The notes under the pieces were generated by a model. The model saw only the letters and a program-made list of their open reading frames with translations. It was not told where the DNA came from and made no database searches. This document shows positions 44,407-53,354 of a stretch of DNA of 64,000 bases, piece after piece. The position numbers were made by a program, and so were the translations under genes. The DNA is from Pacificispira sp965223125 (GTDB lineage Bacteria; Pseudomonadota; Alphaproteobacteria; UBA8366; Aestuariispiraceae). Each line of letters starts with the position of its first letter. Position 1 is the first letter of the stretch. Location: positions 1,612,001 to 1,676,000 of the forward strand of contig OZ244984.1 in NCBI GenBank assembly GCA_965223125.1. Reading direction: 5' to 3'.

Positions 44407-45034
44407 GGGGTTTCCTTCGTCGGGCAGCAGGGCGTTTCAGCGGTGGCGATTCCCGCACCAGTCTGAGTGTATTCGACAACTGGCGCAAGACCGGGGCCCT
44501 GCCCAGCGAGGTCCAGATCAGCACATCCGCACGCCGCCACTTCTCGACCTCCGGCATCTGGCGGGCACGAATATCGCGCAGTTTCTCCGGTGTCATGCCG
44601 GGACGAGCCAGCACCCGCTGGGCCTGAATCAGGGCTGGCGCAGTGACGACGATTGTCAGATCACAGCGCGCATCCCCACCGGTTTCAAACAGCAGAGGCA
44701 CGTCCAGTACCGCCACTTGACACCGCCGGATCGCACAGGATTTCAGAAACCGGTCCCGTTCCGCCGCGACGAGCGGATGCAGGATCGCCTCCAGTTTCTT
44801 CAGGGCGACGGGATTGCCAAAGACCTGAGGCCCCAGCCGGGCGCGATCCACCGCCCCGTTACTGGTGGCTCCCGGAAAGGCGGCCTCAATGGCCTGCACC
44901 GCCGCACCACCGGGACCGGTCAAGCGATGCACAGCCGCATCGGCATCATGCACCGGACAGCCCAGTCGCCGCAGCATGGCCGAGGCGGTGCTTTTCCCCA
45001 TGCCAATGGATCCGGTCAGACCGATGACGATCAT
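44399..45034 (-). CDS. coaE: Dephospho-CoA kinase
   Basis: A 211-aa P-loop kinase that catalyses the last step of coenzyme A synthesis. Walker A is GLTGSIGMGKST (residues 5-16), followed by PVHDADAAVHRL. The gene overlaps aroE by four bases (ATGA) and dnaQ by eight. Confidence 0.96.
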   Translation of the reverse strand: MIVIGLTGSIGMGKSTASAMLRRLGCPVHDADAAVHRLTGPGGAAVQAIEAAFPGATSNGAVDRARLGPQVFGNPVALKKLEAILHPLVAAERDRFLKSCAIRRCQVAVLDVPLLFETGGDARCDLTIVVTAPALIQAQRVLARPGMTPEKLRDIRARQMPEVEKWRRADVLIWTSLGRAPVLRQLSNTLRLVRESPPLKRPAARRRKPHA

Positions 45035-45936
45035 CGCGCACCTGTATCGCCAGCGGTCTGCTCCATCGCATCCAGGACCACCCTGCGCAATGCCGCATCC
45101 ACCACTGGCGGTTCAGGCGGATCAAACCACGCGATAAAGCCCGGCACTGCCTGATGCAACAGCATGCCAAGTCCGTCCACAACCGGATTGCCCCTGGCCC
45201 GCGCCGCTGCCAGCAGACCCGTTTCCATTGGCTTGTAAACGATGTCAGTGACAAAGGCGGTTGGTGAGAGCGATTTCAGATCAATGTCCAACGGTGGCTG
45301 GCCAACCATGCCAAGACTGGTCGTATTGACCAAAAGATCACAGTCCGCCAAGGCGTCGACCCGTTCTTCGTGATCCAGAACAGACAGATTCCCCTTCCCC
45401 GTCAGTGCCAGATCTGCCATCAGAGCCTCGGCCCGGTCCCGGTTTCGATTGGATACCAGGATTCTGGAAAAGCCCATATCCTGCAAGGCAGCGACCACAG
45501 CCCGCGCTGCACCGCCTGCTCCCAGAACCACCGCAGAGCCGCGCCCGACCGCTGCCCAGCCCTCGGCCAGTTCCAGATTGCGGCGGAATCCGTACAGATC
45601 GGTATTGCGCCCTTCAGTCTCTCCTGATGGCAACGTAACGATGGTATTCACCGCACCCAGCCGCCGCGCCGCATCGTCCAACCGGTCGCAGAAGCGGAAG
45701 GCGGCTTCCTTATGCGGGACGGTGACATTCATTCCGACCCAGCCCTCATTCTCCAACAAGGAGCGGATATCTGCTTCAAACCGTTCCGGTGGCACTTCCC
45801 GCCGTTCATAGCGGCCCGGTAGGGCAAAACGCTTCAGCCAGGTGCCATGCAGAACGGGTGAGAGCGATTGTGCAACCGGCATACCGACCACACCGGCGAT
45901 GGGTTCCCGTCCCCCGCTTTTCCCTGTTCCGGTCAT
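45031..45936 (-). CDS. aroE: Shikimate dehydrogenase
   Basis: A 301-aa NADP enzyme of the shikimate pathway, converting 3-dehydroshikimate to shikimate. The substrate loop SLSPVLHGTW, the NVTVPHKEAAF motif with the catalytic Lys, and the Rossmann VLGAGGAARAVV are all present. Its start overlaps maf as ATGA. Confidence 0.96.
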   Translation of the reverse strand: MTGTGKSGGREPIAGVVGMPVAQSLSPVLHGTWLKRFALPGRYERREVPPERFEADIRSLLENEGWVGMNVTVPHKEAAFRFCDRLDDAARRLGAVNTIVTLPSGETEGRNTDLYGFRRNLELAEGWAAVGRGSAVVLGAGGAARAVVAALQDMGFSRILVSNRNRDRAEALMADLALTGKGNLSVLDHEERVDALADCDLLVNTTSLGMVGQPPLDIDLKSLSPTAFVTDIVYKPMETGLLAAARARGNPVVDGLGMLLHQAVPGFIAWFDPPEPPVVDAALRRVVLDAMEQTAGDTGAR

Positions 45937-46550
45937 GCGCCAATCGCCCCGTGTTGCCGCAGGAATCCCAGCAGCGGCAGCAGCGGCAGGCCAAGCACAG
46001 TGAAATAATCGCCCTGCACCCGACTGAAAAGCTGCGCGCCCAACCCTTCCAGACGATAGCCCCCGACGGAACCCAGCGCATCCGCGCCCACTGCCGCGAC
46101 ATAACGATCAACAAATCCGGGAGAAAGGGTCCGCATGGTCAGATGCGCCGGTTCCACCAGACCCCAAAGGCGCTGTCCATCGCGCATCACGGACACGCCC
46201 GCAAACAGACTGTGGCTTTGCCCACTGAGCGCCTGAAGGTGCCCCCGCAAGTGATCCATATCGGCTGGCTTGTCGAACCAGACCCCATTGCAATCAAGCG
46301 TCTGATCGGCCCCGATCACCAGCGCCTCCGGATGACGCTGGCTGATCTTCAATGCTTTCAGGTCGGACAGGGCCTCGGCAACGCGGGCCGCCGACGCCCC
46401 TTCTGCCCGCAGTGATTCCTTCACCGCATCTTCATCGATATTGGCCGGGTCAATTTCAATATCCAATCCAGCCCCGCGCAAAAGATCCGCCCGCGTCCGA
46501 CTGCCCGAGGCCAGAACGATGCGCATCGACTGATCCAGCATGCCTGTCAT
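45933..46550 (-). CDS. maf: Maf-like nucleoside triphosphate pyrophosphatase (YceF type)
   Basis: A 205-aa house-cleaning hydrolase of non-canonical nucleotides. The N-terminal IVLASGSRTRADLLRGAG and the catalytic GADQTLDCNG are family motifs; GLPLLPLLGFLR closes the protein. The start overlaps the ppsR stop by four bases. M4 or M9 could be used instead of the first ATG. Confidence 0.93.
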   Translation of the reverse strand: MTGMLDQSMRIVLASGSRTRADLLRGAGLDIEIDPANIDEDAVKESLRAEGASAARVAEALSDLKALKISQRHPEALVIGADQTLDCNGVWFDKPADMDHLRGHLQALSGQSHSLFAGVSVMRDGQRLWGLVEPAHLTMRTLSPGFVDRYVAAVGADALGSVGGYRLEGLGAQLFSRVQGDYFTVLGLPLLPLLGFLRQHGAIGA

Positions 46551-47416
46551 CCCCCATTATGCCCGCTGTTATGTCCCCCGGAAGCCAGTTCCTGGCGGCG
46601 GTCAAACTGCTGGATGATCGTTGCCGCCGTTTCCTCGATCGACCGGCGGGAAACATCGATGATCGGCCAGTTGCGCTCCTGACAGAGACGGCGGCACATC
46701 ATGACTTCCTTTCGAACCGTTTCGAGATCGACATAATCGGTTTCATCATCTTCCGCGATCATGCGCAGGCGATTCTTTCGGATCTGCACCAGACTGGCCG
46801 GATCCTTCGTCAGTCCGATCACCAGCGGTCGATCCGGACCGGTCAGATCGAGCAGTTCCTGCGGCAGGCCGATCCCCGGCACAAAGGGTACATTAGCTGC
46901 CTTTATCCCGCGATTGGCCAGATAGATGCAGGTCGGTGTCTTGGATGTCCGCGACACACCAGTCAGGATCACATCGGCGCTTCCCAGATTCCATAATCCC
47001 TGACCATCGTCATGGGTCAGGGCAAATTGCATCGCATCGATACGGCTGAAATAGTCAGCATCCAGGGCATGCTGTCGTCCCGGTTGCTGGCGCGCCGGAG
47101 CCCCAAGATAATTCTCAAACGCATTGATGAAGGGATCGAGCACCGAAATGCAGGGTACCCGCAACTGACGGCACCCTTCCATCAAATGATGCCGGAGCTC
47201 CTGATTGACGAACGTAAACAGCACGATCCCCGGTGCATCGGCAACCCGAGCCAGAATCTGATCCACCCGTGCGGTATTGCGCACCAGATTCCAGTGATGC
47301 TCAATGCCCTCGACTTCCTCGAACTGCACGATACAGGCGCGCGCAATGGCCTGCACCGTTTCACCCGTCGAATCCGATACAAGATAGAGCTGTACTTCCC
47401 GCAAGTCCCTGGCCAT
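46547..47416 (-). CDS. ppsR: Pyruvate, phosphate dikinase regulatory protein (kinase/pyrophosphorylase, DUF299)
   Basis: A 289-aa bifunctional regulator that phosphorylates and dephosphorylates pyruvate phosphate dikinase or PEP synthetase at a Thr. The N-terminal YLVSDSTGETVQAIA is the DUF299 signature. GVSRTSKTPTCIYLANRGI is the P-loop-like nucleotide site. It is the first gene of a five-gene overlapping operon, and its start faces hemE across the origin-like gap. This is the position of the Rickettsia RP001 homologue next to the Caulobacter origin. Confidence 0.92.
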   Translation of the reverse strand: MARDLREVQLYLVSDSTGETVQAIARACIVQFEEVEGIEHHWNLVRNTARVDQILARVADAPGIVLFTFVNQELRHHLMEGCRQLRVPCISVLDPFINAFENYLGAPARQQPGRQHALDADYFSRIDAMQFALTHDDGQGLWNLGSADVILTGVSRTSKTPTCIYLANRGIKAANVPFVPGIGLPQELLDLTGPDRPLVIGLTKDPASLVQIRKNRLRMIAEDDETDYVDLETVRKEVMMCRRLCQERNWPIIDVSRRSIEETAATIIQQFDRRQELASGGHNSGHNGG

Positions 47417-47816
47417 GAGATATCCTGACAAACCTGTCCGTAACCTGTGTATTGTTTATGGGATAAACCGGGGTCCCGGCGCAATCCCGGAAACATCCCC
47501 GATAGGCCCGGCTATCGCCCATTGCTTATACAGGTCGGGATAATAAGATCGACACAGGTCAGACCTGTGCATGACAGGGATCAACAATTGATGCATCCTC
47601 ATTGACCGATGATACGCCAATCCTAGTCTCTCTCCCGGTTTTGCAGAATTATCCCAAGGGATAGCCACAAGAAACCTTTTCCGGATCCGATCCTGTGGAC
47701 AGGCCTTGGATAGAATTTAATCCCCGTTAATGGGGCGACCAACAACTACCACTCCCTTTTCTTATAATTAATAATATTTATAAGAGGAGAGGTCCGTTCT
47801 GATCGAAAGAGACATC
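47417..47816. other. Candidate chromosomal replication origin (oriC) between ppsR and hemE
   Basis: No gene is seen in this 400-bp gap. It has DnaA-box-like sites: TCATGCACA (complement of 47566-47574) matches TTATNCACA in all but one fixed position, and looser 7-of-9 copies occur at 47446-47454, 47649-47657, 47661-47669 and 47694-47702. Inverted repeats lie at 47454-47468, 47553-47569 and 47692-47703. An AT-rich palindromic tract starting at about 47760 could be the unwinding element. The RP001/ppsR-hemE context is that of the Caulobacter origin, and gene orientation reverses here. No perfect DnaA box was found, so the call is provisional. Confidence 0.6.
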
Positions 47817-48863
47817 ATGACTGCACCAATCTCACCGAAACCTTTCCTGAGAGCCCTTGCTGGAGAAATTCTGGATGTACCGCCAATCTGGCTGATGCGT
47901 CAGGCGGGTCGCTATCTGCCGGAATATCGAGAAGTCCGGGCACAGGCCAATGGTTTTCTGGATTTGTGCTACAGTCCGGATAAGGCATGCGAGGTGACGT
48001 TGCAGCCGATCCGGCGCTATGGTTTCGATGCGGCGATCCTGTTTTCCGATATTCTGGTCATTCCCCATGCCTTGCAGCAGAAGGTTTGGTTTGTCGAAGG
48101 GGAAGGTCCGAAACTGGAACCATTGAAGGTGGATTCAGATCTGTCGATCCTGAAACCTGACGGGGTTCTGGGCCATTTGCAGCCGGTATTTGAGACGGTC
48201 GCAAAGCTGAATGCGACATTGCCGATGGAAACCGCTTTGATCGGTTTTGCCGGCGCACCCTGGACCGTTGCGACCTATATGATCGAGGGCGGATCTTCTC
48301 GCGATTTCGCTCGAACGAAACTCTGGGCGTATAAAAATCCAGCAAGTTTTCAGCGTCTGATGGATATTCTTGTCGAAAGCACGGCCAATTATCTGATCGC
48401 TCAGGTCGATGCGGGTGCACAGGCCTTGCAGTTATTTGATAGTTGGGCCGGTGCTCTGGACGAAGCTGGATTTCATACCTGGTCCATAGCTCCGACAAAG
48501 GCCTTGGTCGCGAAAATCAGGGAATGTCATCCGACAGTGCCGATCATCGGTTTTCCCAGAGGAGCCGGGCCGCTTTATGTGGATTATATTCGTGAAACCG
48601 GCGTGAATGCCGTCTCTCTGGACCAGGGATTACCGGTTGCCTGGGCGGCGAAGGAATTGCAGTCCATGACGACGGTTCAGGGAAATCTCGACCCGATGGT
48701 TCTGCTGGCCGGGGGTGATGCACTGACATCGGCGGTGGATCGTATTCTGGATGCATTCGGGGGTGGTCCGCATATCTTCAATCTCGGTCATGGAATCATC
48801 AAGGAAACGCCACCGGAACATGTCACCCAACTCGTGGATTACGTGAGAGGTCGTTCTTCGTGA
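47817..48863 (+). CDS. hemE: Uroporphyrinogen decarboxylase
   Basis: A 348-aa heme-pathway enzyme that decarboxylates uroporphyrinogen III to coproporphyrinogen III. PPIWLMRQAGRYLPEYR near the N-terminus is the family signature, with the substrate-binding Arg. The catalytic-side ILFSDILVIP and GFAGAPWTVATYMIEG also match. Its stop overlaps the hemH GTG start. It is the first gene on the right of the origin-like gap. Confidence 0.97.
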   Translation: MTAPISPKPFLRALAGEILDVPPIWLMRQAGRYLPEYREVRAQANGFLDLCYSPDKACEVTLQPIRRYGFDAAILFSDILVIPHALQQKVWFVEGEGPKLEPLKVDSDLSILKPDGVLGHLQPVFETVAKLNATLPMETALIGFAGAPWTVATYMIEGGSSRDFARTKLWAYKNPASFQRLMDILVESTANYLIAQVDAGAQALQLFDSWAGALDEAGFHTWSIAPTKALVAKIRECHPTVPIIGFPRGAGPLYVDYIRETGVNAVSLDQGLPVAWAAKELQSMTTVQGNLDPMVLLAGGDALTSAVDRILDAFGGGPHIFNLGHGIIKETPPEHVTQLVDYVRGRSS

Positions 48864-49879
48864 CGAATTTTCTGCCGGACTCGCATCCGTCGGTTAAATC
48901 TCCTCGGATTGGTGTATTGTTGGTCAATCTGGGTACACCCGATGGCTATGACGTCAAATCCATGCGCCGCTATCTGGGGGAATTTCTGTCTGATCCACGG
49001 GTAATCGAGGCACCGAAATGGATCTGGTGGCCAATCTTGCATGGCATCATCCTGAATACGCGCCCCCGAAAATCCGGTGAAGCCTATCGCAAGATCTGGA
49101 TGGAGGAGACCGGGGAAAGCCCGCTGCGTCATTATACCCGTGCCCTGACGGAAGCCCTTGCACCACGGCTGCAAAGCGATGGTGTCATCGTTGATTGGGC
49201 GATGCGTTATGGCACGCCGTCGATTGCCGAACGTCTGGAAGCAATGCGGGAGGCAGGATGTCAGAAAATTCTGATTGCGGCGCTCTATCCACAATATTCC
49301 GCCGCAACCACTGCCTCGGTCCATGACAAGGTGTTTGACTATCTGAAAACCCTTCGCTGGCAGCCGACAATCCGCACTTTGCCGAGTTTTCATGATGAAC
49401 CGCGCTACATTCAGGCTTTGGCGGACAGTGTGCACACCCATTTGAAGGACAAGCCGGAACCGGAACACCTGCTGTGCAGTTTCCACGGTCTGCCGCGAGA
49501 AAATCTGGAGAAGGGCGATCCCTATCACTGTTTCTGTCAGAAAACCGCGCGTTTGTTGCAAGAAGCGCTGAACTGGCCGGAAGGCCGTTTCGGCATCGTT
49601 TTCCAGTCCCGTTTCGGACCAAAGGAATGGTTGCAGCCCTATGCCGAACCGACCGTCGCCCAAATGGCGAAGGATGGGGTGAAAAGCATCGCCATGATCT
49701 CCCCCGGTTTCGTCGCGGATTGTGTTGAGACACTGGAAGAACTTGCCATTGGCCTGAAGGAAACCTTCGAGGAAAATGGCGGCGAGCGGTTTGAATATAT
49801 TCCCTGTTTGAATGCCGGGGACGGGATGATCGATACACTGGAAGTTTTAACCCGTCGTGAACTGGCTGGTTGGATTTAG
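48860..49879 (+). CDS. hemH: Ferrochelatase
   Basis: A 339-aa enzyme that inserts iron into protoporphyrin IX. It starts with GTG, overlapping the hemE stop by four bases. GVLLVNLGTPDGYDVKSMRRYL and the catalytic-region CSFHGLPRENLEKGDPY with its His are visible, plus SPGFVADCVETLEEL. No Fe-S-binding C-terminal cysteine cluster is seen. Confidence 0.96.
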   Translation: MTNFLPDSHPSVKSPRIGVLLVNLGTPDGYDVKSMRRYLGEFLSDPRVIEAPKWIWWPILHGIILNTRPRKSGEAYRKIWMEETGESPLRHYTRALTEALAPRLQSDGVIVDWAMRYGTPSIAERLEAMREAGCQKILIAALYPQYSAATTASVHDKVFDYLKTLRWQPTIRTLPSFHDEPRYIQALADSVHTHLKDKPEPEHLLCSFHGLPRENLEKGDPYHCFCQKTARLLQEALNWPEGRFGIVFQSRFGPKEWLQPYAEPTVAQMAKDGVKSIAMISPGFVADCVETLEELAIGLKETFEENGGERFEYIPCLNAGDGMIDTLEVLTRRELAGWI

Positions 49880-49902
49880 CACTATCTGGAGAGTGATATA
49901 TC

Positions 49903-50334
49903 ATGGATGATCTGTATGGCTGGCTGAAAGCGCTGCATGTAATCTCGATCATCGCCTGGATGGCCGGATTGCTCTATTTGCCAAGGCTTTACGTCTATCA
50001 TTGCCAGGTTCCAGCAGATTCTGACCGGTCCGCAATGTTGAAAGTCATGGAGCGCCGCCTGCTGCGCGCGATCATGAATCCGGCGATGATTGCAAGCTGG
50101 GTCTTCGGGCTCTGGATTGCAGTGGAGGGGGGGTGGTTCTCTTCTCCCTGGCTGCATGCCAAGCTGTTGCTGGTCGTTCTGATGACCGGCGCGCATATGG
50201 CACTGGCGAAATGGCGCAAGGATTTTGAGGGGGACCGCAATACGAAATCCGAGAAATTCTATCGCATTGCCAACGAAGTCCCGACGGTGCTGATGATCCT
50301 CATCGTCGTGCTTGTGATCCTGAAACCGTTCTGA
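49903..50334 (+). CDS. hemJ: Protoporphyrinogen oxidase HemJ
   Basis: A 143-aa membrane protein with four hydrophobic segments. It oxidises protoporphyrinogen IX, the step before ferrochelatase, in organisms lacking HemG and HemY. The N-terminal LKALHVISIIAWMAGLLYLP with its conserved His and the PRLYVYHCQ segment match HemJ. It follows hemH by 23 bp, giving three consecutive heme steps. Confidence 0.94.
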   Translation: MDDLYGWLKALHVISIIAWMAGLLYLPRLYVYHCQVPADSDRSAMLKVMERRLLRAIMNPAMIASWVFGLWIAVEGGWFSSPWLHAKLLLVVLMTGAHMALAKWRKDFEGDRNTKSEKFYRIANEVPTVLMILIVVLVILKPF

Positions 50335-50637
50335 ACGGGTACCAATTCCAAAGGTATCGATCCTGCTTTCCGGCCCCCTCTTGAATTCGCTTCATAAAAC
50401 ATCCATTTGACAGCGGAAGCGATGCGCCTTATGTCATTGCTTGTCGGGCGCGAGGCCCGGCATGTCCTAGAATCGCTCCCGGATGACCCGGTTTTCCAGA
50501 AACGTGCGCTTTGTTGGTTGTGAGCCACCGTTCAGGTAGAGCCGTTCCCAATTCCCAATTCAGTCGGATCATCCCGGACTCGCATATCCTGAATTCCAAT
50601 CTATCCCTATCCTTTTTGCCCAAGAGCACCGACCCCC
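50335..50637. promoter_or_regulatory. rho leader and promoter region
   Basis: This 303-bp gap has no gene. A perfect TTGACA at 50407-50412 could be the rho -35 element, with TATGTC 17 bp further on, giving a leader of about 200 nt. A short GC hairpin (50443-50461) lies in that leader. Rho autoregulation through leader termination is known in E. coli; here it is only suggested. Confidence 0.4.
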
Positions 50638-51903
50638 ATGCACCTTAAAGAACTGAAAAAGAAAACTCCCCCGGAACTTCTTGCCTTCGCGGAAGAACTG
50701 GCGATTGAAAATGCCTCGAACCTGCGCAAGCAGGAACTGATGTTCGCCTGCCTGAAGCAGCTGGCGATGAATGATGTCGCGATCTATGGCGAGGGTGTGC
50801 TGGAAGTGCTGCAGGACGGCTTCGGCTTCCTGCGCTCACCGGAAGCCAATTATCTCGCCGGACCGGACGATATCTATGTATCGCCCAGTCAGGTGCGCCG
50901 CTTTGGCCTGCGCACCGGTGATACGGTCGAGGGCCAGATCCGCGCACCAAAGGATGGCGAGCGCTATTTCGCCCTGCTCAAGGTCAACAAGGTCAATTTC
51001 GACGAGCCGGATCAGGTCCGCCACCGGATCAACTTCGACAATCTGACACCGCTCTATCCGGATGAAAAACTGCATCTGGAAATCGACGGTCAGGATGACA
51101 AGAAGAAGAAAGAACTCTCAACCCGCGTCATCGACCTGATCGCGCCGCTCGGCAAGGGCCAGCGGGCGCTGATCGTTGCGCCGCCGCGTACCGGTAAGAC
51201 GGTCCTGATGCAGAATGTCGCCCATGCCATCGCCCAGAACCACCCGGATATCTATCTGCTGGTGCTGCTGATCGACGAGCGACCGGAGGAAGTGACCGAC
51301 ATGCAGCGCTCGGTGAAGGGCGAGGTCGTCTCCTCCACCTTCGATGAGCCCGCCCAGCGTCACGTCCAGGTCGCCGAAATGGTGATCGAAAAGGCCAAGC
51401 GTCTGGTCGAGCACAAGCGCGATGTGGTGATCCTGCTGGATTCCATCACCCGCCTGGCCCGTGCCTACAACACCGTTGTGCCATCGTCGGGCAAGGTTCT
51501 GACCGGCGGTGTCGATGCCAACGCCCTGCAACGTCCCAAGCGCTTCTTCGGGGCTGCCCGCAATATCGAGGAAGGCGGCTCGCTGACCATCATCTCGACC
51601 GCGCTGATTGATACCGGCAGCCGCATGGACGAAGTGATCTTCGAGGAGTTCAAGGGTACCGGTAACTCCGAAATCATCCTTGATCGCAAGCTTTCCGACA
51701 AGCGCACCTTCCCGGCCATCGACATCACCAAGTCAGGCACCCGCAAGGAAGAACTGCTGGTCGACAAGGGCACGATGTCGAAGATGTGGGTTCTGCGCCG
51801 CATCCTGATGCCGATGGGCGTTGTCGATGGTATGGAATTCCTGCTCGACAAGCTGAAGCATTCGAAGAACAACGACGAATTCTTCGACAGCATGAATCAG
51901 TAG
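50638..51903 (+). CDS. rho: Transcription termination factor Rho
   Basis: A 421-aa hexameric RNA-dependent ATPase. An N-terminal helical domain precedes the RNA-binding cold-shock-like fold (LEVLQDGFGFLRSPEANYL). Walker A is APPRTGKTVLM and Walker B is VVILLDSITRLARAYN, then the Q-loop region. Length is usual. It lies in the hemE-hemH-hemJ-rho order conserved in Alphaproteobacteria, but mnmE, which usually follows, is 29 kb away here. Confidence 0.97.
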   Translation: MHLKELKKKTPPELLAFAEELAIENASNLRKQELMFACLKQLAMNDVAIYGEGVLEVLQDGFGFLRSPEANYLAGPDDIYVSPSQVRRFGLRTGDTVEGQIRAPKDGERYFALLKVNKVNFDEPDQVRHRINFDNLTPLYPDEKLHLEIDGQDDKKKKELSTRVIDLIAPLGKGQRALIVAPPRTGKTVLMQNVAHAIAQNHPDIYLLVLLIDERPEEVTDMQRSVKGEVVSSTFDEPAQRHVQVAEMVIEKAKRLVEHKRDVVILLDSITRLARAYNTVVPSSGKVLTGGVDANALQRPKRFFGAARNIEEGGSLTIISTALIDTGSRMDEVIFEEFKGTGNSEIILDRKLSDKRTFPAIDITKSGTRKEELLVDKGTMSKMWVLRRILMPMGVVDGMEFLLDKLKHSKNNDEFFDSMNQ

Positions 51904-51943
51904 CGGTTCCGTCCAAGACACAGAAAAGGTCGGATCTGTTGCC

Positions 51944-52363
51944 CTATTCAGGTTGCGGCAGGCACCGCCTTACGCGGGTCAGGGCATCGGTCAGGGCCGT
52001 ATCCGAATAGGCTTCGGGCTGTCCCACACCCCAGATCGGGGCGGGCCAGGCGGCATCCGTAGCAAAGCGCATCACGATATGGATGTGTAGTTGCGGGACC
52101 ATGTTGCCCAGTGCCGCGACATTGGTCTTGTCCGCGCGCCATTCCCGCTGCATCGCGGCGGCGATATGGGTGATTTCCGCCATCAGGACAGACTGATCGG
52201 ACGGGGCCAGATCGTGCAGTTCCCGCAGATCGGGCTGATGCGGCACCAGGATCAGCCAGGGATACCGTGCATCCTTCGACAGCAGTACCTGACACAGGGC
52301 GGTTTCCGCCACCGGATAGGTATCGGCAGCCAGTTGCGGGTGCAGGGAGAAAGCGTCTGTCAT
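51944..52363 (-). CDS. HIT-domain protein
   Basis: A 139-aa histidine-triad-fold protein. The core is GNMVPQLHIHIVMRFATD, where the third triad histidine position is Val, so HxHx only is kept. Such HIT variants occur in an alphaproteobacterial branch, and a nucleotide hydrolase or transferase activity is possible but unproven. The start at 52363 overlaps the psuG stop. The frame stays open far upstream only because it reads antisense GC-rich sequence. Confidence 0.85.
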   Translation of the reverse strand: MTDAFSLHPQLAADTYPVAETALCQVLLSKDARYPWLILVPHQPDLRELHDLAPSDQSVLMAEITHIAAAMQREWRADKTNVAALGNMVPQLHIHIVMRFATDAAWPAPIWGVGQPEAYSDTALTDALTRVRRCLPQPE

Positions 52364-53280
52364 ATCGTCTCCTGGGTTACGAGAGCACAGGCGATCTCCG
52401 CGCCGACTCTGGCATTGTCCGCCAGCAGCGCCTTGTTTGCGATCAGGCTGCGTCCGCTGGACGCCTCGGCGATCTTTGCCAGCAGGAAGGGCGTCACCGC
52501 CTTGCCCGCGATTCCGGCCTGTCCGGCCTGGGCCATCGCTCCGTCGATCCAGGCTTCGACCTCCTGCCGCGCCAGGGCTGCCGCTTCCGGGACCGGGTTG
52601 CAGACCAGCAGTCCCGCCAGTCCCAGACTCCAGTGCAGCCGAGCCAGAGCAGCGGCCTCCTGTGGGGTATCGACGCGATGATCGATCGGCAGGGCGCTGT
52701 CGCGGCTGTGAAAGGCGGGAAGTGTGTCGGTGCCATAGCCGATCACCGGGACGCCCTGTGTCTCCAGCATTTCCAGCGTCTTGGGCAGGTCGAGAATGCC
52801 CTTCGCACCGGAGGAGACGGTCAGCACCGGCAGCCGCGCCAGTTCCAGCAGGTCGGCAGAGACATCCATTGTGGCCTCCGCACCGCGATGCACACCGCCT
52901 ATCCCGCCGGTGGCAAAGACCTTGATCCCGGCCAGATGGGCACAGATCAGCGTTGCCGAGACGGTCGTCGCCCCGGTCCCGCCGGACAGGATGCAGGCGG
53001 CAAGATCCCGGCGACTCAGTTTCGCGACCTCCGCATCCCGGTCGGCCAGACGCTCCCTGTCCGACTGGGACAGCCCGATGCGGATGCGCCCGTCCAGCAC
53101 CCCGACAGTCGCCGGGACCGCCCCCGCCTCCCGCACCGCCTGCTCCATGGCCGCCGCTACTTCCAGATTGTCCGGATGTGGCAGACCATGAGCGATGACG
53201 GTGGATTCCAGGGCAACCACAGGCGCGCCATCGGCCAGCGCCGCCTTGATTTCCGGAGAGAGGGAAAGGGCCGTGTTCAT
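52360..53280 (-). CDS. psuG: Pseudouridine-5'-phosphate glycosidase
   Basis: A 306-aa enzyme that reversibly cleaves pseudouridine 5'-phosphate to uracil and ribose 5-phosphate. The N-terminal VALESTVIAHGLPHPDNLE and TGATTVSATLICAH match PsuG. The start at 53280 (MNTALSLS) fits the family. A psuK-type kinase is not adjacent; the next genes are a HIT protein (overlapping) and a divergent glycerate kinase. Confidence 0.94.
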   Translation of the reverse strand: MNTALSLSPEIKAALADGAPVVALESTVIAHGLPHPDNLEVAAAMEQAVREAGAVPATVGVLDGRIRIGLSQSDRERLADRDAEVAKLSRRDLAACILSGGTGATTVSATLICAHLAGIKVFATGGIGGVHRGAEATMDVSADLLELARLPVLTVSSGAKGILDLPKTLEMLETQGVPVIGYGTDTLPAFHSRDSALPIDHRVDTPQEAAALARLHWSLGLAGLLVCNPVPEAAALARQEVEAWIDGAMAQAGQAGIAGKAVTPFLLAKIAEASSGRSLIANKALLADNARVGAEIACALVTQETI

Positions 53281-53354
53281 ACCCCCATGCTGGCAGGCCC
53301 GCGACCCGCCCGCAAGCGCTCGACAGCAGGACGGGGGCAGGATATGGAAATGGG

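Noticed and set aside
47718..47731. CtrA binding site in the origin-like gap
   Set aside because: The TTAA half-sites are 6 bp apart instead of 7 and the flanking C is missing, so it was kept only as a note in the oriC finding.
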